Assembly: GCF_002101965.1 (NCBI RefSeq)
Contig: NZ_LQQA01000017.1
Location: 62,001 to 126,000, forward strand
Direction: 5' to 3'
DNA from: Mycolicibacterium wolinskyi
GTDB lineage: Bacteria; Actinomycetota; Actinomycetes; Mycobacteriales; Mycobacteriaceae
Length of the DNA stretch: 64,000 nucleotides
Part shown: positions 1-9,277 of the stretch, piece after piece
How the letters are laid out: each line of letters begins with the position of its first letter
Position numbering within the stretch: the stretch's first letter is position 1
Program-made: the position numbers and the translations under genes
The notes under the pieces: model-generated
Databases searched by the model: none
Seen by the model: the letters and a program-made list of their open reading frames with translations, nothing else
What the model was told of the DNA's origin: nothing

Positions 1-1
1 G

Positions 2-1075
2 CTCGCAGACCGCATCGGCCGCAACCGCGTCCTCGCGATCACCGTCATCGTGACCTCCGTCGCCACGTTCGCGATCGGCGTGCTGCCGACCTACGCGAGC
101 ATCGGTGCGCTGGCACCGATGCTGCTCATCGTGGCGCGTCTGGTACAGGGATTCGCCGCGGGTGGTGAAACGTCCAGCTCGGTAGGCCTGCTCTTCGAGT
201 ACGCGCCCCGAAACCGGCGCGGCTTCTACACGAGCTTCGGGGCGAGCATCGGATTCGTCGCATTCGTGGCGGGGGCCGGCCTGGCACTGATTCTGACCCT
301 GATCTTCGGCGACGAACAGTTGACCGAGTTCGCCTGGCGCATTCCGTTCTTGATCGCCCTTCCGCTCGGGATCGCCGGGCTTTATCTCCGGATGAGACTC
401 GATGACACACCGGAGTTCATCCGGCTCGAAGAATCCGGCGAGGTCGCCGCGTCACCGCTGAAGGAGACCTTTCGAACCGGCCGCAAGGCGATGCTGATCC
501 TCGGTGGGGTGATTGTCCTCAAAGGCGTCGCACACTGGGTGTTGCAGACGTACATGGTCAGCCACCTCAGCCGCACTCTTCACTTCAGCGCGGCCGAGTC
601 GTTCACAGCGTCGACGATCTGTATGGCGGTGGTGGCCTTGTGCATTCCGGTGGCAGGGCTGCTGTCGGACCGGGTCGGCCGCAAGCCGGTGATGATCCTC
701 GGCGCTGCCGGTCTGATCGCCTTGGCCTGGCCCGCACTCGTCCTGATGACCCTCGGAAACGCCGTGCTGGCGGTGCTCGCGATGGTGGTCCTCGGACTGC
801 CGCTCGCCGCGTACGACGGCGCGGTCAACGCCAGCATGGCTGAGCTCTTCCCGTCGCGCATCCGCACCGGTGCGATCGCGATCCCGTACAACATCGTGGT
901 CAGCCTGCTCGGCGGTACTGCGCCCTACATCGCAGCCTGGCTCACGGCGGTGTCGGGCTACACGCCCGCGCCGGCCTTCTATTTGATGCTCGCCGCAGCC
1001 ATCACCCTTGTGACGGTAATCGTCTGGGTCAAGGAGACCACCGGGCCGAACGCACAAGTCGACGTGGTGGCGTGA
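2..1075 (+). CDS. MFS transporter, metabolite:H+ symporter type (5' end missing)
   Basis: Inner-membrane major facilitator protein; the reading frame is open from base 2, so the start lies left of the window. The first visible residues, LADRIGRNRV, are the loop 2-3 motif typical of MFS carriers. GGETSSSVGLLFEYAP followed by RRGFYTSF resembles the conserved region of the metabolite:H+ symporter (ProP/KgtP) subfamily, and a second DRVGRKP motif occurs in the C-terminal half. About ten membrane segments are visible. The substrate cannot be read from the sequence; an organic acid or compatible solute is usual for the subfamily. It lies 66 bases before a luciferase-like oxidoreductase on the same strand. 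Confidence 0.85.
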   Translation, partial: LADRIGRNRVLAITVIVTSVATFAIGVLPTYASIGALAPMLLIVARLVQGFAAGGETSSSVGLLFEYAPRNRRGFYTSFGASIGFVAFVAGAGLALILTLIFGDEQLTEFAWRIPFLIALPLGIAGLYLRMRLDDTPEFIRLEESGEVAASPLKETFRTGRKAMLILGGVIVLKGVAHWVLQTYMVSHLSRTLHFSAAESFTASTICMAVVALCIPVAGLLSDRVGRKPVMILGAAGLIALAWPALVLMTLGNAVLAVLAMVVLGLPLAAYDGAVNASMAELFPSRIRTGAIAIPYNIVVSLLGGTAPYIAAWLTAVSGYTPAPAFYLMLAAAITLVTVIVWVKETTGPNAQVDVVA

Positions 1076-1141
1076 GGCCGCGATGCTGCCATTACCCGCG
1101 GGGTAATCGACGGCGGAACGGGCTCGAGTGATCGTCAAAGC

Positions 1142-2089
1142 GTGACCTTGCGCATCGGAATCATGCTGCCCAGCCGCGAAACGGCCATGACCGGGCGGCA
1201 CGACGCCGCAGGACTCGTGGAATTCGCTCGTACCGCAGAGGATTACGGTTTCGACTCGGTCTGGACCGGCGACTCCCTGCTGGCCCGCACCCGGGTCGAA
1301 CCGCTGTCACTGCTCGCTGCTGTCAGTGCGGTCACGAGCCGGATCACCCTCGGTACTGCGGCGCTGATCGGTCCCCTGCGTCCGCCGCTGTTGACGGCTG
1401 CGCAGGCCGCGACCGTCGACCAGTTGTCCGGTGGGCGTCTGGTGCTCGGGCTCGGTTCGGGCGCACCTGTTCCCGAGAGCCGACGTGAATTCGATGCGGT
1501 GTCAATGCCGTTCAGCGCGCGGGCCGCTCGGCTCGACGAGGCCGTCGCTCTATGGCGGCAGGCATGGACCGGCACGGGTCGATTCAGCGGCCGCTACTGG
1601 CAGGTCGACGATCTCGACGGGGCGCTACCACCGGCACGGCCCGGTGGTCCACCGCTGTGGCGGGCCGGCGGTGACACCGATGGCGTGATCGCGCGCGTTG
1701 CCGACCACTACGACGGCTGGCTACCGTACCTTCCCGATGCCGGCGCGTATGCCCGAGCCTGGGACCGAATCCGCGAGCGGGCCACGCGATCGGTGACGCC
1801 TGCCCTGTATGCCACCGTCAACATCAACGCCGACCGGGCCCGTGCGCACACCGAACTCGATTCTCACGCCCGCGCCTACTACCGTCAGCCGTTGGACGCC
1901 ATGCGGGAGATTCAGGCGTACCACGGTGGGTCGGTCGCCGAATGCGCCGACTGGCTCAACCGGTATGTCGAGGCGGGCGCGCGGCACGTCATCCTCCGGA
2001 TCGGCGCACCCGACCCGCACCCGGCGATGCTTGCCGAGCTTGTGAGCGTCGTCCGTGGGATGCGCGCTCAGGCCGGCACAGCGTCGTGA
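1142..2089 (+). CDS. LLM-class (luciferase-like) flavin/F420-dependent oxidoreductase
   Basis: A 315-residue protein of the bacterial luciferase-like monooxygenase superfamily, a TIM-barrel fold that uses FMNH2 or, often in mycobacteria, F420. The N-terminus LRIGIMLPSRET is the first barrel strand, and the core LSGGRLVLGLGSGAPVPESRREFD is the conserved cofactor-loop region of the family. It starts at a GTG. The last 22 bases overlap the 3' end of the convergent MerR gene. The substrate is unknown. The adjacent PPOX-fold protein, a family that also often uses F420, suggests a local redox theme, but no pathway can be named. Confidence 0.85.
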   Translation: MTLRIGIMLPSRETAMTGRHDAAGLVEFARTAEDYGFDSVWTGDSLLARTRVEPLSLLAAVSAVTSRITLGTAALIGPLRPPLLTAAQAATVDQLSGGRLVLGLGSGAPVPESRREFDAVSMPFSARAARLDEAVALWRQAWTGTGRFSGRYWQVDDLDGALPPARPGGPPLWRAGGDTDGVIARVADHYDGWLPYLPDAGAYARAWDRIRERATRSVTPALYATVNINADRARAHTELDSHARAYYRQPLDAMREIQAYHGGSVAECADWLNRYVEAGARHVILRIGAPDPHPAMLAELVSVVRGMRAQAGTAS

Positions 2090-2457
2090 ATTCCGCACGT
2101 GCACGAGTCAATTGACGGGCAGGTGCACTTCATACCCCATTCGATGATGTCCCTGGCACGAGCCAGCGACCGCATCTGCGCATCGATCTCGGTGAGCTTC
2201 GCCTCCGCCAGGGCCCGCGCCCGCGGCCGGCCCGGGGTGACGTCTGCCATCAACACGGTGATCTCGTCGAGTGAGAAGCCGGCCGCCTTGCACAGCCGAA
2301 TCACCTCAAGCCGCACCAGGACCGATTCTTGGTAGCGCCGCTGGCCGCCGGCGCGCTCGGGGGGCGGGATGAGACCGACCCGCTCGTAGTAACGCAGCGT
2401 CGTCTGCGCGACGCCCGTACGACGCGCCACCTCCCCGATCGTCAGGCGTTGGGTCAT
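2068..2457 (-). CDS. MerR family transcriptional regulator
   Basis: A 129-residue regulator. The winged helix-turn-helix is at residues 3-40 (LTIGEVARRTGVAQTTLRYYER, then VGLIPPPERAGGQRRY), followed by the dimerisation helix. The C-terminus carries three closely spaced cysteines (MKCTCPSIDSCTC), the place where MerR-family sensors hold metal or redox ligands. It is divergent from the PPOX-type gene at 2518, and the 60-base gap holds a perfect palindrome within a long promoter spacer, the classic MerR arrangement. It probably controls that neighbour and itself. The ligand is not identifiable. Confidence 0.88.
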   Translation of the reverse strand: MTQRLTIGEVARRTGVAQTTLRYYERVGLIPPPERAGGQRRYQESVLVRLEVIRLCKAAGFSLDEITVLMADVTPGRPRARALAEAKLTEIDAQMRSLARARDIIEWGMKCTCPSIDSCTCGIHDAVPA

Positions 2458-2481
2458 CGCGACCTCCTCGATCCAGGGCTT

Positions 2482-2503
2482 GACTTAGAGTCAACTCTAA
2501 GTC
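2482..2503. promoter_or_regulatory. Palindromic MerR-type operator in the divergent promoter
   Basis: Arms GACTTAGAGT and ACTCTAAGTC are perfect reverse complements around a central CA. A TTGACT hexamer (2480-2485) overlaps the left arm; a 19-base spacer, the elongated spacing typical of MerR-controlled promoters, would put the -10 element at about 2505-2510, where only a weak match is seen. Transcription would then start at or next to the ATG at 2518, so the PPOX gene may have a leaderless mRNA. The palindrome is seen directly; binding by the adjacent regulator is inferred. Confidence 0.75.
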
Positions 2504-2517
2504 GTTGACTTGGACAC

Positions 2518-2970
2518 ATGCCACTCACTGGAAGCACGCTCGACACCCTGCGCCGGTCCCGCTACGCACTCCTTCGCACGTACCGCCGCGACGGCACAGC
2601 CGTCGACACCCCGATCTGGTTCGTACTGGAGGGCCGAACGATGTTGTTCCGCACCAAGATCGGGCCCAAGACGCGACGGATCACGGCGCGGCCCGATGTC
2701 GAACTCGTGCCATGCGACTACAAGGGCCGCGTGACGGGCACAGATCGGGTGACCGGACGTGCCACCGTGCTGACCGGCGCCGAGGCGCAACGCGGCAACC
2801 GGGCCCTGCATCGCCGTTATGGCTGGCAATGGAACGTCGTGCCGGTGCTGAAGATCCCCGGCGTCACCAACGTGCACCGCGATCTGCCGCTGCGCGAAAA
2901 GCTGCGGCGTGCCCACGATCGGAACGTGTGGCCCGACAGCGCGATCGTCCGCATCGACCTCGACGGGTGA
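2518..2970 (+). CDS. PPOX-class (F420/FMN split-barrel) oxidoreductase
   Basis: A 150-residue protein of the pyridoxamine-5'-phosphate-oxidase-like split-barrel family, many of whose mycobacterial members bind F420. The N-terminal helix SRYALLRTYRRDGT followed by VDTPIWFV is the conserved strand pair, and KTRRITARPDVELVPCDYKGR is the cofactor-facing segment of this family. The ATG starts only seven bases after the predicted -10 region, so no ribosome-binding site is visible and leaderless translation is likely. The reaction is unknown; reduction of quinones, biliverdin-like or other exogenous compounds is known for relatives. Confidence 0.82.
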   Translation: MPLTGSTLDTLRRSRYALLRTYRRDGTAVDTPIWFVLEGRTMLFRTKIGPKTRRITARPDVELVPCDYKGRVTGTDRVTGRATVLTGAEAQRGNRALHRRYGWQWNVVPVLKIPGVTNVHRDLPLREKLRRAHDRNVWPDSAIVRIDLDG

Positions 2971-3044
2971 GGCGCCGAAACTACGCTCTGAGACAGAAAT
3001 CGGTGGATTCTCGTCATAAGCCGTAGTGTCGGCGCAAGCGCCGC

Positions 3045-6000
3045 CTAACCGAGGCAGCCCGGGCCCAACAGCGCCTTGAGATCGCCCATCAGCGCCGACG
3101 ACGGGGTGACCCGCAGCGACTGATCGAGCTCGAGCGTGGTGATCCGCTCGCCACTGATCAGCCGCAGGTGCACCTGCGCGGTGCCCGGGTGGTTGGCCAG
3201 CACCTGTTTGAGCGCACTCACCTTGTCGATCGTGCATTGCCGGGTCGGCAGACTCACCGCGAGCGGCCGGTCCGCCTGGGCGCTCGTGAAGTCCGGGACC
3301 ACCAGTTCGTGGGCGATCAACGCGATCCGGTCGTCGCGTGCGGCGACCTTCGCCTTGACCAGAACCACGACGTCGTCGGCGATCTCGGCGCCGAACAACG
3401 AGTACGTCTGCGGGAAGAACAGCACCTCGATGCCACCGGTGAGATCTTCGAGTTGCGCTGAGGCCCAGGGCAACCCGTTCTTGTTGACCCGTCGGTTGAC
3501 CGAGGCCAGGATGCCGCCGACCAGCACCTGCGCGTCATTGGCGACGTCACCGTCGAGGATGGCCGGGATCTGAGTGTCGACTTGATTGGCCAGCAGGTGC
3601 GCGACGCCGTTGAGCGGGTGCCCGGACACGTACAGGCCGAGCATCTCGCGTTCGAGCGCCAGCTTGTGCTTGTCCTCCCACTCCTCTTCGGGAACTTTGA
3701 TCGCGAACGCAGAGTACCCGGTGTCGGTGTCCGCCCCATCCCCGCCGAACAGGTCGAACTGACCCATCGCCTCGGCCTTCTTGGTGCCGAGCACCGAATC
3801 GACGGCGTCGGTGTGCACCAGGAACAGGCCCTTGCGCGGATGCCCGAGCGAATCGAACGCGCCCGCCTTGATCAGCGATTCGGTGACCTTCTTGTTGCAG
3901 GCGGCGATGTCGATCTTGTTGAGGTAGTCCGAGAAGTCGGTGAACTTGCCCTTTTCGGTGCGGGTATTGATAAGCGACGCAACGACGTTCGCGCCGACGT
4001 TACGAATGGCGCCGAGCCCGAACCGGATGTCGTCGCCCACCGAGGCGAAGTTCTGCACCGACTCGTTGACATCGGGCGGCAGCACGGTGATGCCGAGCCG
4101 GCGGCAATCGGCCAGGTAGACCGCGGCCTTGTCCTTGTCGTCACCCACCGAGGTGAGCAGACCGGCCATGTACTCGGCGGGATAGTTCGCCTTGAGGTAC
4201 GCCGTCCAGTAGGACACCAGACCGTAGCCGGCGGCGTGCGATTTGTTGAACGCGTAGCCGGCGAACGGAAGGATGGTGTCCCACAGTGCTTTCACCGCGC
4301 CTTCGGAGAATCCGTTGGCGGTCATGCCCTCCTTGAAGCCCTTGTACTCGGCTTCGAGCACCTCGAGCTTCTTTTTACCCATGGCCTTACGCAGCGCGTC
4401 GGCCTTGCCCATCGTGTAGGAGGCGACCTTCTGCGCGATGAACATGATCTGCTCTTGGTAGACGATCAGGCCGTAGGTCTCGGCCAGGATGTCCTTGAGC
4501 GGCTCCTCCAGCTCGGGGTGGATCGGTTTGATGGCCTGTCGGCCGTTCTTGCGATCGGCGTAGTCGTTGTGGGCGTTCATGCCCATCGGGCCGGGGCGGT
4601 ACAGCGCCAGGACTGCCACGATGTCGTTGAAGCCGGTGGGCTGCATACGGCGCAGCAGGTCCCGCATGGGGCCACCGTCGAGCTGGAACACGCCGAGGGT
4701 GTCGCCACGGCCCAGCAGTTCGTAGGCCGCCGGGTCGTCGAACGGCAGCGTCTCGAGATCCAGGTCGATGCCGCGGTTGGCTTTGATGTTCTCGATGCAG
4801 TCACCGATGATCGTCAGGTTGCGCAGGCCCAGGAAGTCCATCTTGAGCAGGCCGATGGCCTCGCACGACGGATAGTCCCAGCCGGTGATGATGGCGCCGT
4901 CCTGCGGCCGCTTCCACAGCGGGATCGCGTCGATGAGCGGCTCGGAGCTCATGATCACCGCGCACGCGTGCACACCCGCGTTGCGGACCAGGCCTTCCAG
5001 GCCACGTGCCGTCTCGAAGATGGTGCGCACATCCGGATCGGTGTCGATCAGAGCCCGGACCTCGGCGGCTTCTTTGTACCGCTCGTGGTTCGGATCGGTG
5101 ATCCCCGACACCGGGATGTCCTTGGCCATGATCGGCGGCGGCAGTGCCTTGGTGATCCGGTCGGCGATCGCGAAGCCCGGCTGCCCGTAGTGCACCCGTG
5201 CCGAGTCCTTCAGCGCCGCTTTGGTTTTGATCGTGCCGAACGTGATGACCTGGGCGACCCGGTCGCTGCCCCACTTGTTGGCCGCGTAGCGCAGCATCTC
5301 GCCGCGGCGGCGGTCGTCGAAGTCGATGTCGATATCGGGGGCGGACGGGCGCTCCGGGTTGAGGAAGCGCTCGAACAGCAGCCCGTGCGGGATCGGGTCG
5401 ATGTTGGTGATGCCCAGCGCGTAGGCGACGAGCGACCCGGCTGCCGAGCCACGGCCGGGCCCCACCCGGATGTCCACCGAACGCGCGTAGTTGATCAGGT
5501 CGGCCACGATCAGGAAGTACGACGGGAAGCCCTTGTCGCAGATGACCTTGATCTCGTAGGCCGCGCGCTCGGTGTACTCGGCAGGCACCGCGTCACCGCG
5601 GAAGCGCCGCTGCAGACCCGCCGTCACCTCGTGCGTCAGCCAGGAAGCCTGATCGTGCCCGTCGGGCACCGGGAACACCGGCATCCGGTCGGTCGGCTCC
5701 CACACCTCGGCGTAGGACTGCACGCGTTCGCCGATGAGCACCGTCGCGTCGCACGCGCCCGGCACCTGGGAGTCCCACAGCGCCCGCATCTCCTCGGCCG
5801 ATTTGAGGTAGTAGCCGTCGCCGTCGAACTTGAACCGGTTCGGGTCCGACAGCGTCTTGCCGGTCTGGATGCACAGCAGGGCTTCGTGGTTCTGCGATGC
5901 TTCGCGCGTCACGTAATGGCAGTCGTTGGTCGCCAGTGGCGGGATGCCGAGCTTCTGCCCGATCTCCAGCAGGCCCTCGCGGACCCGGCGCTCGATGTCG

Positions 6001-6596
6001 AGGCCGTGGTCCATCAACTCCAGGAAGAAGTTCTCCTTGCCGAAGATGTCGCGCCACTTCGCGGCGGCCTCGAGCGCCTCCTGCCGGTGGCCGAGCCGCA
6101 GCCGCGTCTGCACCTCGCCGGACGGGCAGCCGGTCGTGGCGATGATGCCCTCGGCGTGTTCGGCGATGAGCTCGGCGTCCATGCGCGACCACTTGCCGAG
6201 CTGTCCTTCGAACGAGGCCAGCGACGACAGCTTGAACAGGTTGCGCAGGCCCGTGGCGTTCTCGGCGACCATCGTCATGTGCGTATAGGCGCCGCTGCCC
6301 GAGACGTCGTCGCCCTTCTGGCTCGGATCGCCCCACTGGACCCGCTTGGTGTCGAACCGGGAACCGGGGGCGATGTAGGCCTCGACACCGATGATCGGCT
6401 TGATCCCGGCCTTGGTCGCCGAGTTGTAGAACTCGCTGGCGCCGAACATGTTTCCGTGGTCGGTCATGCCGATCGCGGACATGCCCAACCGCTGCGCCTC
6501 GGCCAGCATCGGGGTGATCTTCGCGGCGCCGTCCAGCATGGAGTACTCGGTGTGGTTATGCAGGTGCACGAAGGACCGCGAAGATGAACCGCTCAT
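3045..6596 (-). CDS. dnaE1: DNA polymerase III alpha subunit (replicative)
   Basis: An 1183-residue replicative polymerase catalytic subunit that extends both strands at the fork. The N-terminal PHP domain begins FVHLHNHTEYSMLDG, and the polymerase active site PDIDIDFDD (about residue 420) supplies the catalytic aspartates. The FLGLRNL, GVFQLDGGPMRDLLRRMQPTG and YAFNKSHAAGYG segments are the palm/finger region; an OB-fold and C-terminal tau-binding region follow. The ATG at 6596 (MSGSSSRSF) is preferred over an in-frame GTG two codons upstream because it matches the length of M. tuberculosis DnaE1. PHP-domain histidines are intact, consistent with the intrinsic proofreading known for mycobacterial DnaE1. 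Confidence 0.98.
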   Translation of the reverse strand: MSGSSSRSFVHLHNHTEYSMLDGAAKITPMLAEAQRLGMSAIGMTDHGNMFGASEFYNSATKAGIKPIIGVEAYIAPGSRFDTKRVQWGDPSQKGDDVSGSGAYTHMTMVAENATGLRNLFKLSSLASFEGQLGKWSRMDAELIAEHAEGIIATTGCPSGEVQTRLRLGHRQEALEAAAKWRDIFGKENFFLELMDHGLDIERRVREGLLEIGQKLGIPPLATNDCHYVTREASQNHEALLCIQTGKTLSDPNRFKFDGDGYYLKSAEEMRALWDSQVPGACDATVLIGERVQSYAEVWEPTDRMPVFPVPDGHDQASWLTHEVTAGLQRRFRGDAVPAEYTERAAYEIKVICDKGFPSYFLIVADLINYARSVDIRVGPGRGSAAGSLVAYALGITNIDPIPHGLLFERFLNPERPSAPDIDIDFDDRRRGEMLRYAANKWGSDRVAQVITFGTIKTKAALKDSARVHYGQPGFAIADRITKALPPPIMAKDIPVSGITDPNHERYKEAAEVRALIDTDPDVRTIFETARGLEGLVRNAGVHACAVIMSSEPLIDAIPLWKRPQDGAIITGWDYPSCEAIGLLKMDFLGLRNLTIIGDCIENIKANRGIDLDLETLPFDDPAAYELLGRGDTLGVFQLDGGPMRDLLRRMQPTGFNDIVAVLALYRPGPMGMNAHNDYADRKNGRQAIKPIHPELEEPLKDILAETYGLIVYQEQIMFIAQKVASYTMGKADALRKAMGKKKLEVLEAEYKGFKEGMTANGFSEGAVKALWDTILPFAGYAFNKSHAAGYGLVSYWTAYLKANYPAEYMAGLLTSVGDDKDKAAVYLADCRRLGITVLPPDVNESVQNFASVGDDIRFGLGAIRNVGANVVASLINTRTEKGKFTDFSDYLNKIDIAACNKKVTESLIKAGAFDSLGHPRKGLFLVHTDAVDSVLGTKKAEAMGQFDLFGGDGADTDTGYSAFAIKVPEEEWEDKHKLALEREMLGLYVSGHPLNGVAHLLANQVDTQIPAILDGDVANDAQVLVGGILASVNRRVNKNGLPWASAQLEDLTGGIEVLFFPQTYSLFGAEIADDVVVLVKAKVAARDDRIALIAHELVVPDFTSAQADRPLAVSLPTRQCTIDKVSALKQVLANHPGTAQVHLRLISGERITTLELDQSLRVTPSSALMGDLKALLGPGCLG

Positions 6597-6665
6597 AGGC
6601 ACGCCAGTCTATTGCGCCCCACCGACACATCCGGGCGTGTCGGATCGCGTGTCTTTGCCGGCTGT

Positions 6666-7307
6666 TCAGATCCCCCGTTCGGCGTCTGCCAGCAATCCCC
6701 TGCCGAGTACTTGATCAAGTTGCCTGGTTATCAATCGAGGGTTCGGAACACGCCCACATCCCGCCCAGGCGCCGACACCCCACAGGATCGCGTGCAGAAG
6801 TTCGGCGATCGGTCCCGGCTGGGTGTGCGGCGGCAGTTCGTCGCGCGCGATGGCGTGCGCGACGACGTCGTCGAGGAACCCCCGGATCGCCGAAACCGAC
6901 GCGTTCGGCAGAGCGGGATTGCGTCCGGCTTCCAGGCGCGCGCTCACCAGGAACGCGACCATCGTCGGGTCGCGATGCCACACGTCGACCAGCGCATCGA
7001 CCAAGGCGCCCAAGCGGTTCAGCGGCGCGTCGTGTTTTCCGGCCTGGTCGATGCACCGATTGACGACACCCGCGGCATCCTCGACCAGCGAGTCGTACAG
7101 CGCCGCCCTGGTCGCGAAGTAGTAGTTCAACGTGGGCCTGCTGAGCCCGGTGCGCTTGGCGATCTCCTGGAAGGTCAAGGCCGCATAACCGCGTTCGTTG
7201 ATGATCTGGCAACCCGCGCGCTTGATGGTCGCCCGTGTCTGCGCGGAATCCGCACCCACCGGCCTACCGGGTCCGCGGCTGGGCCGAAGCCCCCCAGCTT
7301 CAGTCAT
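6666..7307 (-). CDS. TetR family transcriptional regulator
   Basis: A 213-residue TetR repressor. The N-terminal HTH reads ATIKRAGCQIINERGYAAL, then FQEIAKRTGLSRPTLNYYFATR; the C-terminal ligand domain is less conserved. ATG at 7307 is chosen; an in-frame TTG lies two codons upstream. It is a single gene between dnaE1 and the rarD operon, transcribed the same way, so its target is not clear from position. The arginine- and proline-rich tail before the HTH (residues 5-15) is common in mycobacterial members. Confidence 0.88.
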   Translation of the reverse strand: MTEAGGLRPSRGPGRPVGADSAQTRATIKRAGCQIINERGYAALTFQEIAKRTGLSRPTLNYYFATRAALYDSLVEDAAGVVNRCIDQAGKHDAPLNRLGALVDALVDVWHRDPTMVAFLVSARLEAGRNPALPNASVSAIRGFLDDVVAHAIARDELPPHTQPGPIAELLHAILWGVGAWAGCGRVPNPRLITRQLDQVLGRGLLADAERGI

Positions 7308-7418
7308 GAGCAAACGCTATGACATAGCTACGGAGGCGTCAACATAGACCTTCCGGCAAACTTGGGCGCTAATCCCGGCGACTGACAGGGCGCGCCGGCG
7401 GTCGTCGTTGTCGGCCTG

Positions 7419-8351
7419 TCACCGTGATGACGATTCCGGCTCCACCCGATCGACAGTCTCGGACGCGGAGTCTTCGGATCTTCGCGATCTCCGGGCCAAC
7501 GCCTCGACCGCCATGATCGCCAACGCGAGCCAGATCAGCGCGAAACCGATCCAGCGGCCCACCGGCATGGGCTCGTGCCCGATCAGTACGCCCCAGGCCA
7601 TCTGCAGCGCCGGGTTGAGATAGAACAACAGCCCGAGCGTGACCAACGGCAGTCGTTGTGCGGCGGCCGCGAACAGCAACAACGGAATCGCCGTCACCGG
7701 TCCGGCCAACAGCAGCAGCAACGCGTGACCGGTGCCGTGGTTGACGAAGTTCGCCTGGCCCAGAACCTGCAGGGCGACGAGATAGCCCCCGGCGATCGGC
7801 AGTGCGATCAGCGTCTCGACCGCCACGGAGACCCGCGGGTCGGCAACGACCACTTTCTTGACCAACCCATAGAAAGCCCAGCTGAACGCCAACGCGAACG
7901 CGATGTAGGGCGGCGCGCCGACTTCGACGGTCAGCAGCACCACGGCCGCGACCGCCAGCAGCAGCGCGACGAGCTGCCAGCGCGTGATGCGCTCGCGGAA
8001 CACGAGCACGCCCAGCGCGACACTGAGCAACGGGTTGATGAAGTAGCCGAGCGCGGCGTCCACCACATGTCCGTGCGTGACGGCGTAGATGTAGACGCCC
8101 CAGTTCACCGACACCAGCGCCGACGCGAGCGCCAGCTGCAACCACGTCCGCCCGCCGAGCCGGCGTAGATCGCCCAGGCGGCGAGCCACGACGACCACCA
8201 GGAACAGGAACACCGCGCTCCACACGATGCGGTGCGCGAGGATCTCCAGCGGCCCGGCCGGAAGCAGCAGCAGGAAGAATCCCGGGCACAGGCCCCACCA
8301 GGTATAGGCACCCGTGCCGAACAGGAGTCCGGACCGCCGCCTGTCGCTCAC
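7419..8351 (-). CDS. rarD: RarD/EamA-type drug/metabolite transporter
   Basis: A 310-residue membrane protein with about ten hydrophobic segments of the EamA (DMT) superfamily, RarD branch. GTGAYTWWGLCPGFF and LAHRIVWSAVFL near the N-terminus are typical RarD signatures, and a second EamA repeat includes LGLLFYLNPALQMAWGVLI. The GTG at 8351 overlaps the stop of the upstream pseudouridine synthase (GTGA), indicating translational coupling, so this is the third gene of lspA-rluD-rarD. The transported compound is unknown. The reading frame stays open further upstream, but that stretch lies inside the pseudouridine synthase gene. Confidence 0.88.
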   Translation of the reverse strand: MSDRRRSGLLFGTGAYTWWGLCPGFFLLLLPAGPLEILAHRIVWSAVFLFLVVVVARRLGDLRRLGGRTWLQLALASALVSVNWGVYIYAVTHGHVVDAALGYFINPLLSVALGVLVFRERITRWQLVALLLAVAAVVLLTVEVGAPPYIAFALAFSWAFYGLVKKVVVADPRVSVAVETLIALPIAGGYLVALQVLGQANFVNHGTGHALLLLLAGPVTAIPLLLFAAAAQRLPLVTLGLLFYLNPALQMAWGVLIGHEPMPVGRWIGFALIWLALAIMAVEALARRSRRSEDSASETVDRVEPESSSR

Positions 8352-9277
8352 AGCTGGTGGTTGCGTAGTTTGTCGAGCGCGTCCTGGAGGTCCGCGGGGT
8401 ACGGGCTGGTGATCTCGATCCGGCGACCGTCGGCGGGGTGGGCGAACGCCAACGACCGGGCGTGCAGCCACTGTCGTTCGAGCCCAAGCTTTTTCGCCAG
8501 CGTCGGGTCGGCGCCGTAGGTGATGTCGCCGCAACACGGATGGTGCAGCGCCGCGAAGTGCACGCGGATCTGATGGGTGCGCCCGGTCTCCAGTTCGATG
8601 TCGAGCAGGCTCGCGGCCTGGAACGCCTCGAGCGTGTCGTAGTGGGTGACGCTGTGCCTGCCGCCCTCGACGACCGCGAACTTCCAGTCGTGGCCGCGGT
8701 GGCGGCCGATGGGCGCGTCGATGGTCCCGCTCGACGGATCCGGGTGGCCCTGCACCAACGCGTGGTAGCGCTTGTCCACCGTGCGCTGTTTGAACGCGCG
8801 TTTGAGCACCGTGTAGGCGCGCTCCGACAACGCGACGACCATGACGCCCGACGTGCCGACATCGAGCCGGTGCACGATGCCTTGGCGCTCGTGGATGCCG
8901 GACGTGCTGATCCGGAAGCCGGCGGCCGCCAAACCGCCCAGCACCGTCGGGCCGTGCCAGCCGACCGTGGCATGCGCGGCCACCCCGGGCGGTTTGTCGA
9001 CCGCGACGATGTCGGCGTCGGAGTACAGGATCTCCATGCCCTCGATGTCGACCGGGGTGTTCTCCACCGGTGCAGGCGCTTCCGGTAGCCGTACCTCGAG
9101 CCAGGCCCCGGCGACAAGCTTGTCCGATTTACCGGCCGGTGCCCCGTCGATGTCGACACCGCCCTCCTCGGCGAGCGCCGCGACGACGGTTCGGGACAGG
9201 CCGAGCAACCGGGCCAAGCCCGCGTCGACCCGCATGCCCGCCAGGCCCTCAGGGACCGGCATCGACCGGGTGGCCAC
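8348..9277 (-). CDS. rluD: RluA/RluD family 23S rRNA pseudouridine synthase
   Basis: A 309-residue enzyme that isomerises uridine to pseudouridine in RNA. An N-terminal S4-like RNA-binding domain (residues 12-70, GLAGMRVDAGLARLLGLSRT) is followed by the catalytic domain with HRLDVGTSGVMVVAL, whose Asp is the family's nucleophile. RTHQIRVHFA and GDITYGAD are also diagnostic. The GTG start overlaps the lspA stop by one base (TAGTG). It is the homologue of Rv1540, placed after lspA as in M. tuberculosis. The exact rRNA site is inferred, not shown. Confidence 0.92.
   Translation of the reverse strand: MATRSMPVPEGLAGMRVDAGLARLLGLSRTVVAALAEEGGVDIDGAPAGKSDKLVAGAWLEVRLPEAPAPVENTPVDIEGMEILYSDADIVAVDKPPGVAAHATVGWHGPTVLGGLAAAGFRISTSGIHERQGIVHRLDVGTSGVMVVALSERAYTVLKRAFKQRTVDKRYHALVQGHPDPSSGTIDAPIGRHRGHDWKFAVVEGGRHSVTHYDTLEAFQAASLLDIELETGRTHQIRVHFAALHHPCCGDITYGADPTLAKKLGLERQWLHARSLAFAHPADGRRIEITSPYPADLQDALDKLRNHQL

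Noticed and set aside
3582..6587. 1001-codon open frame on the plus strand
   Set aside because: Antisense shadow of dnaE1; long reverse frames are common opposite high-GC genes and the translation is Arg/Val/Gly-rich without any domain.
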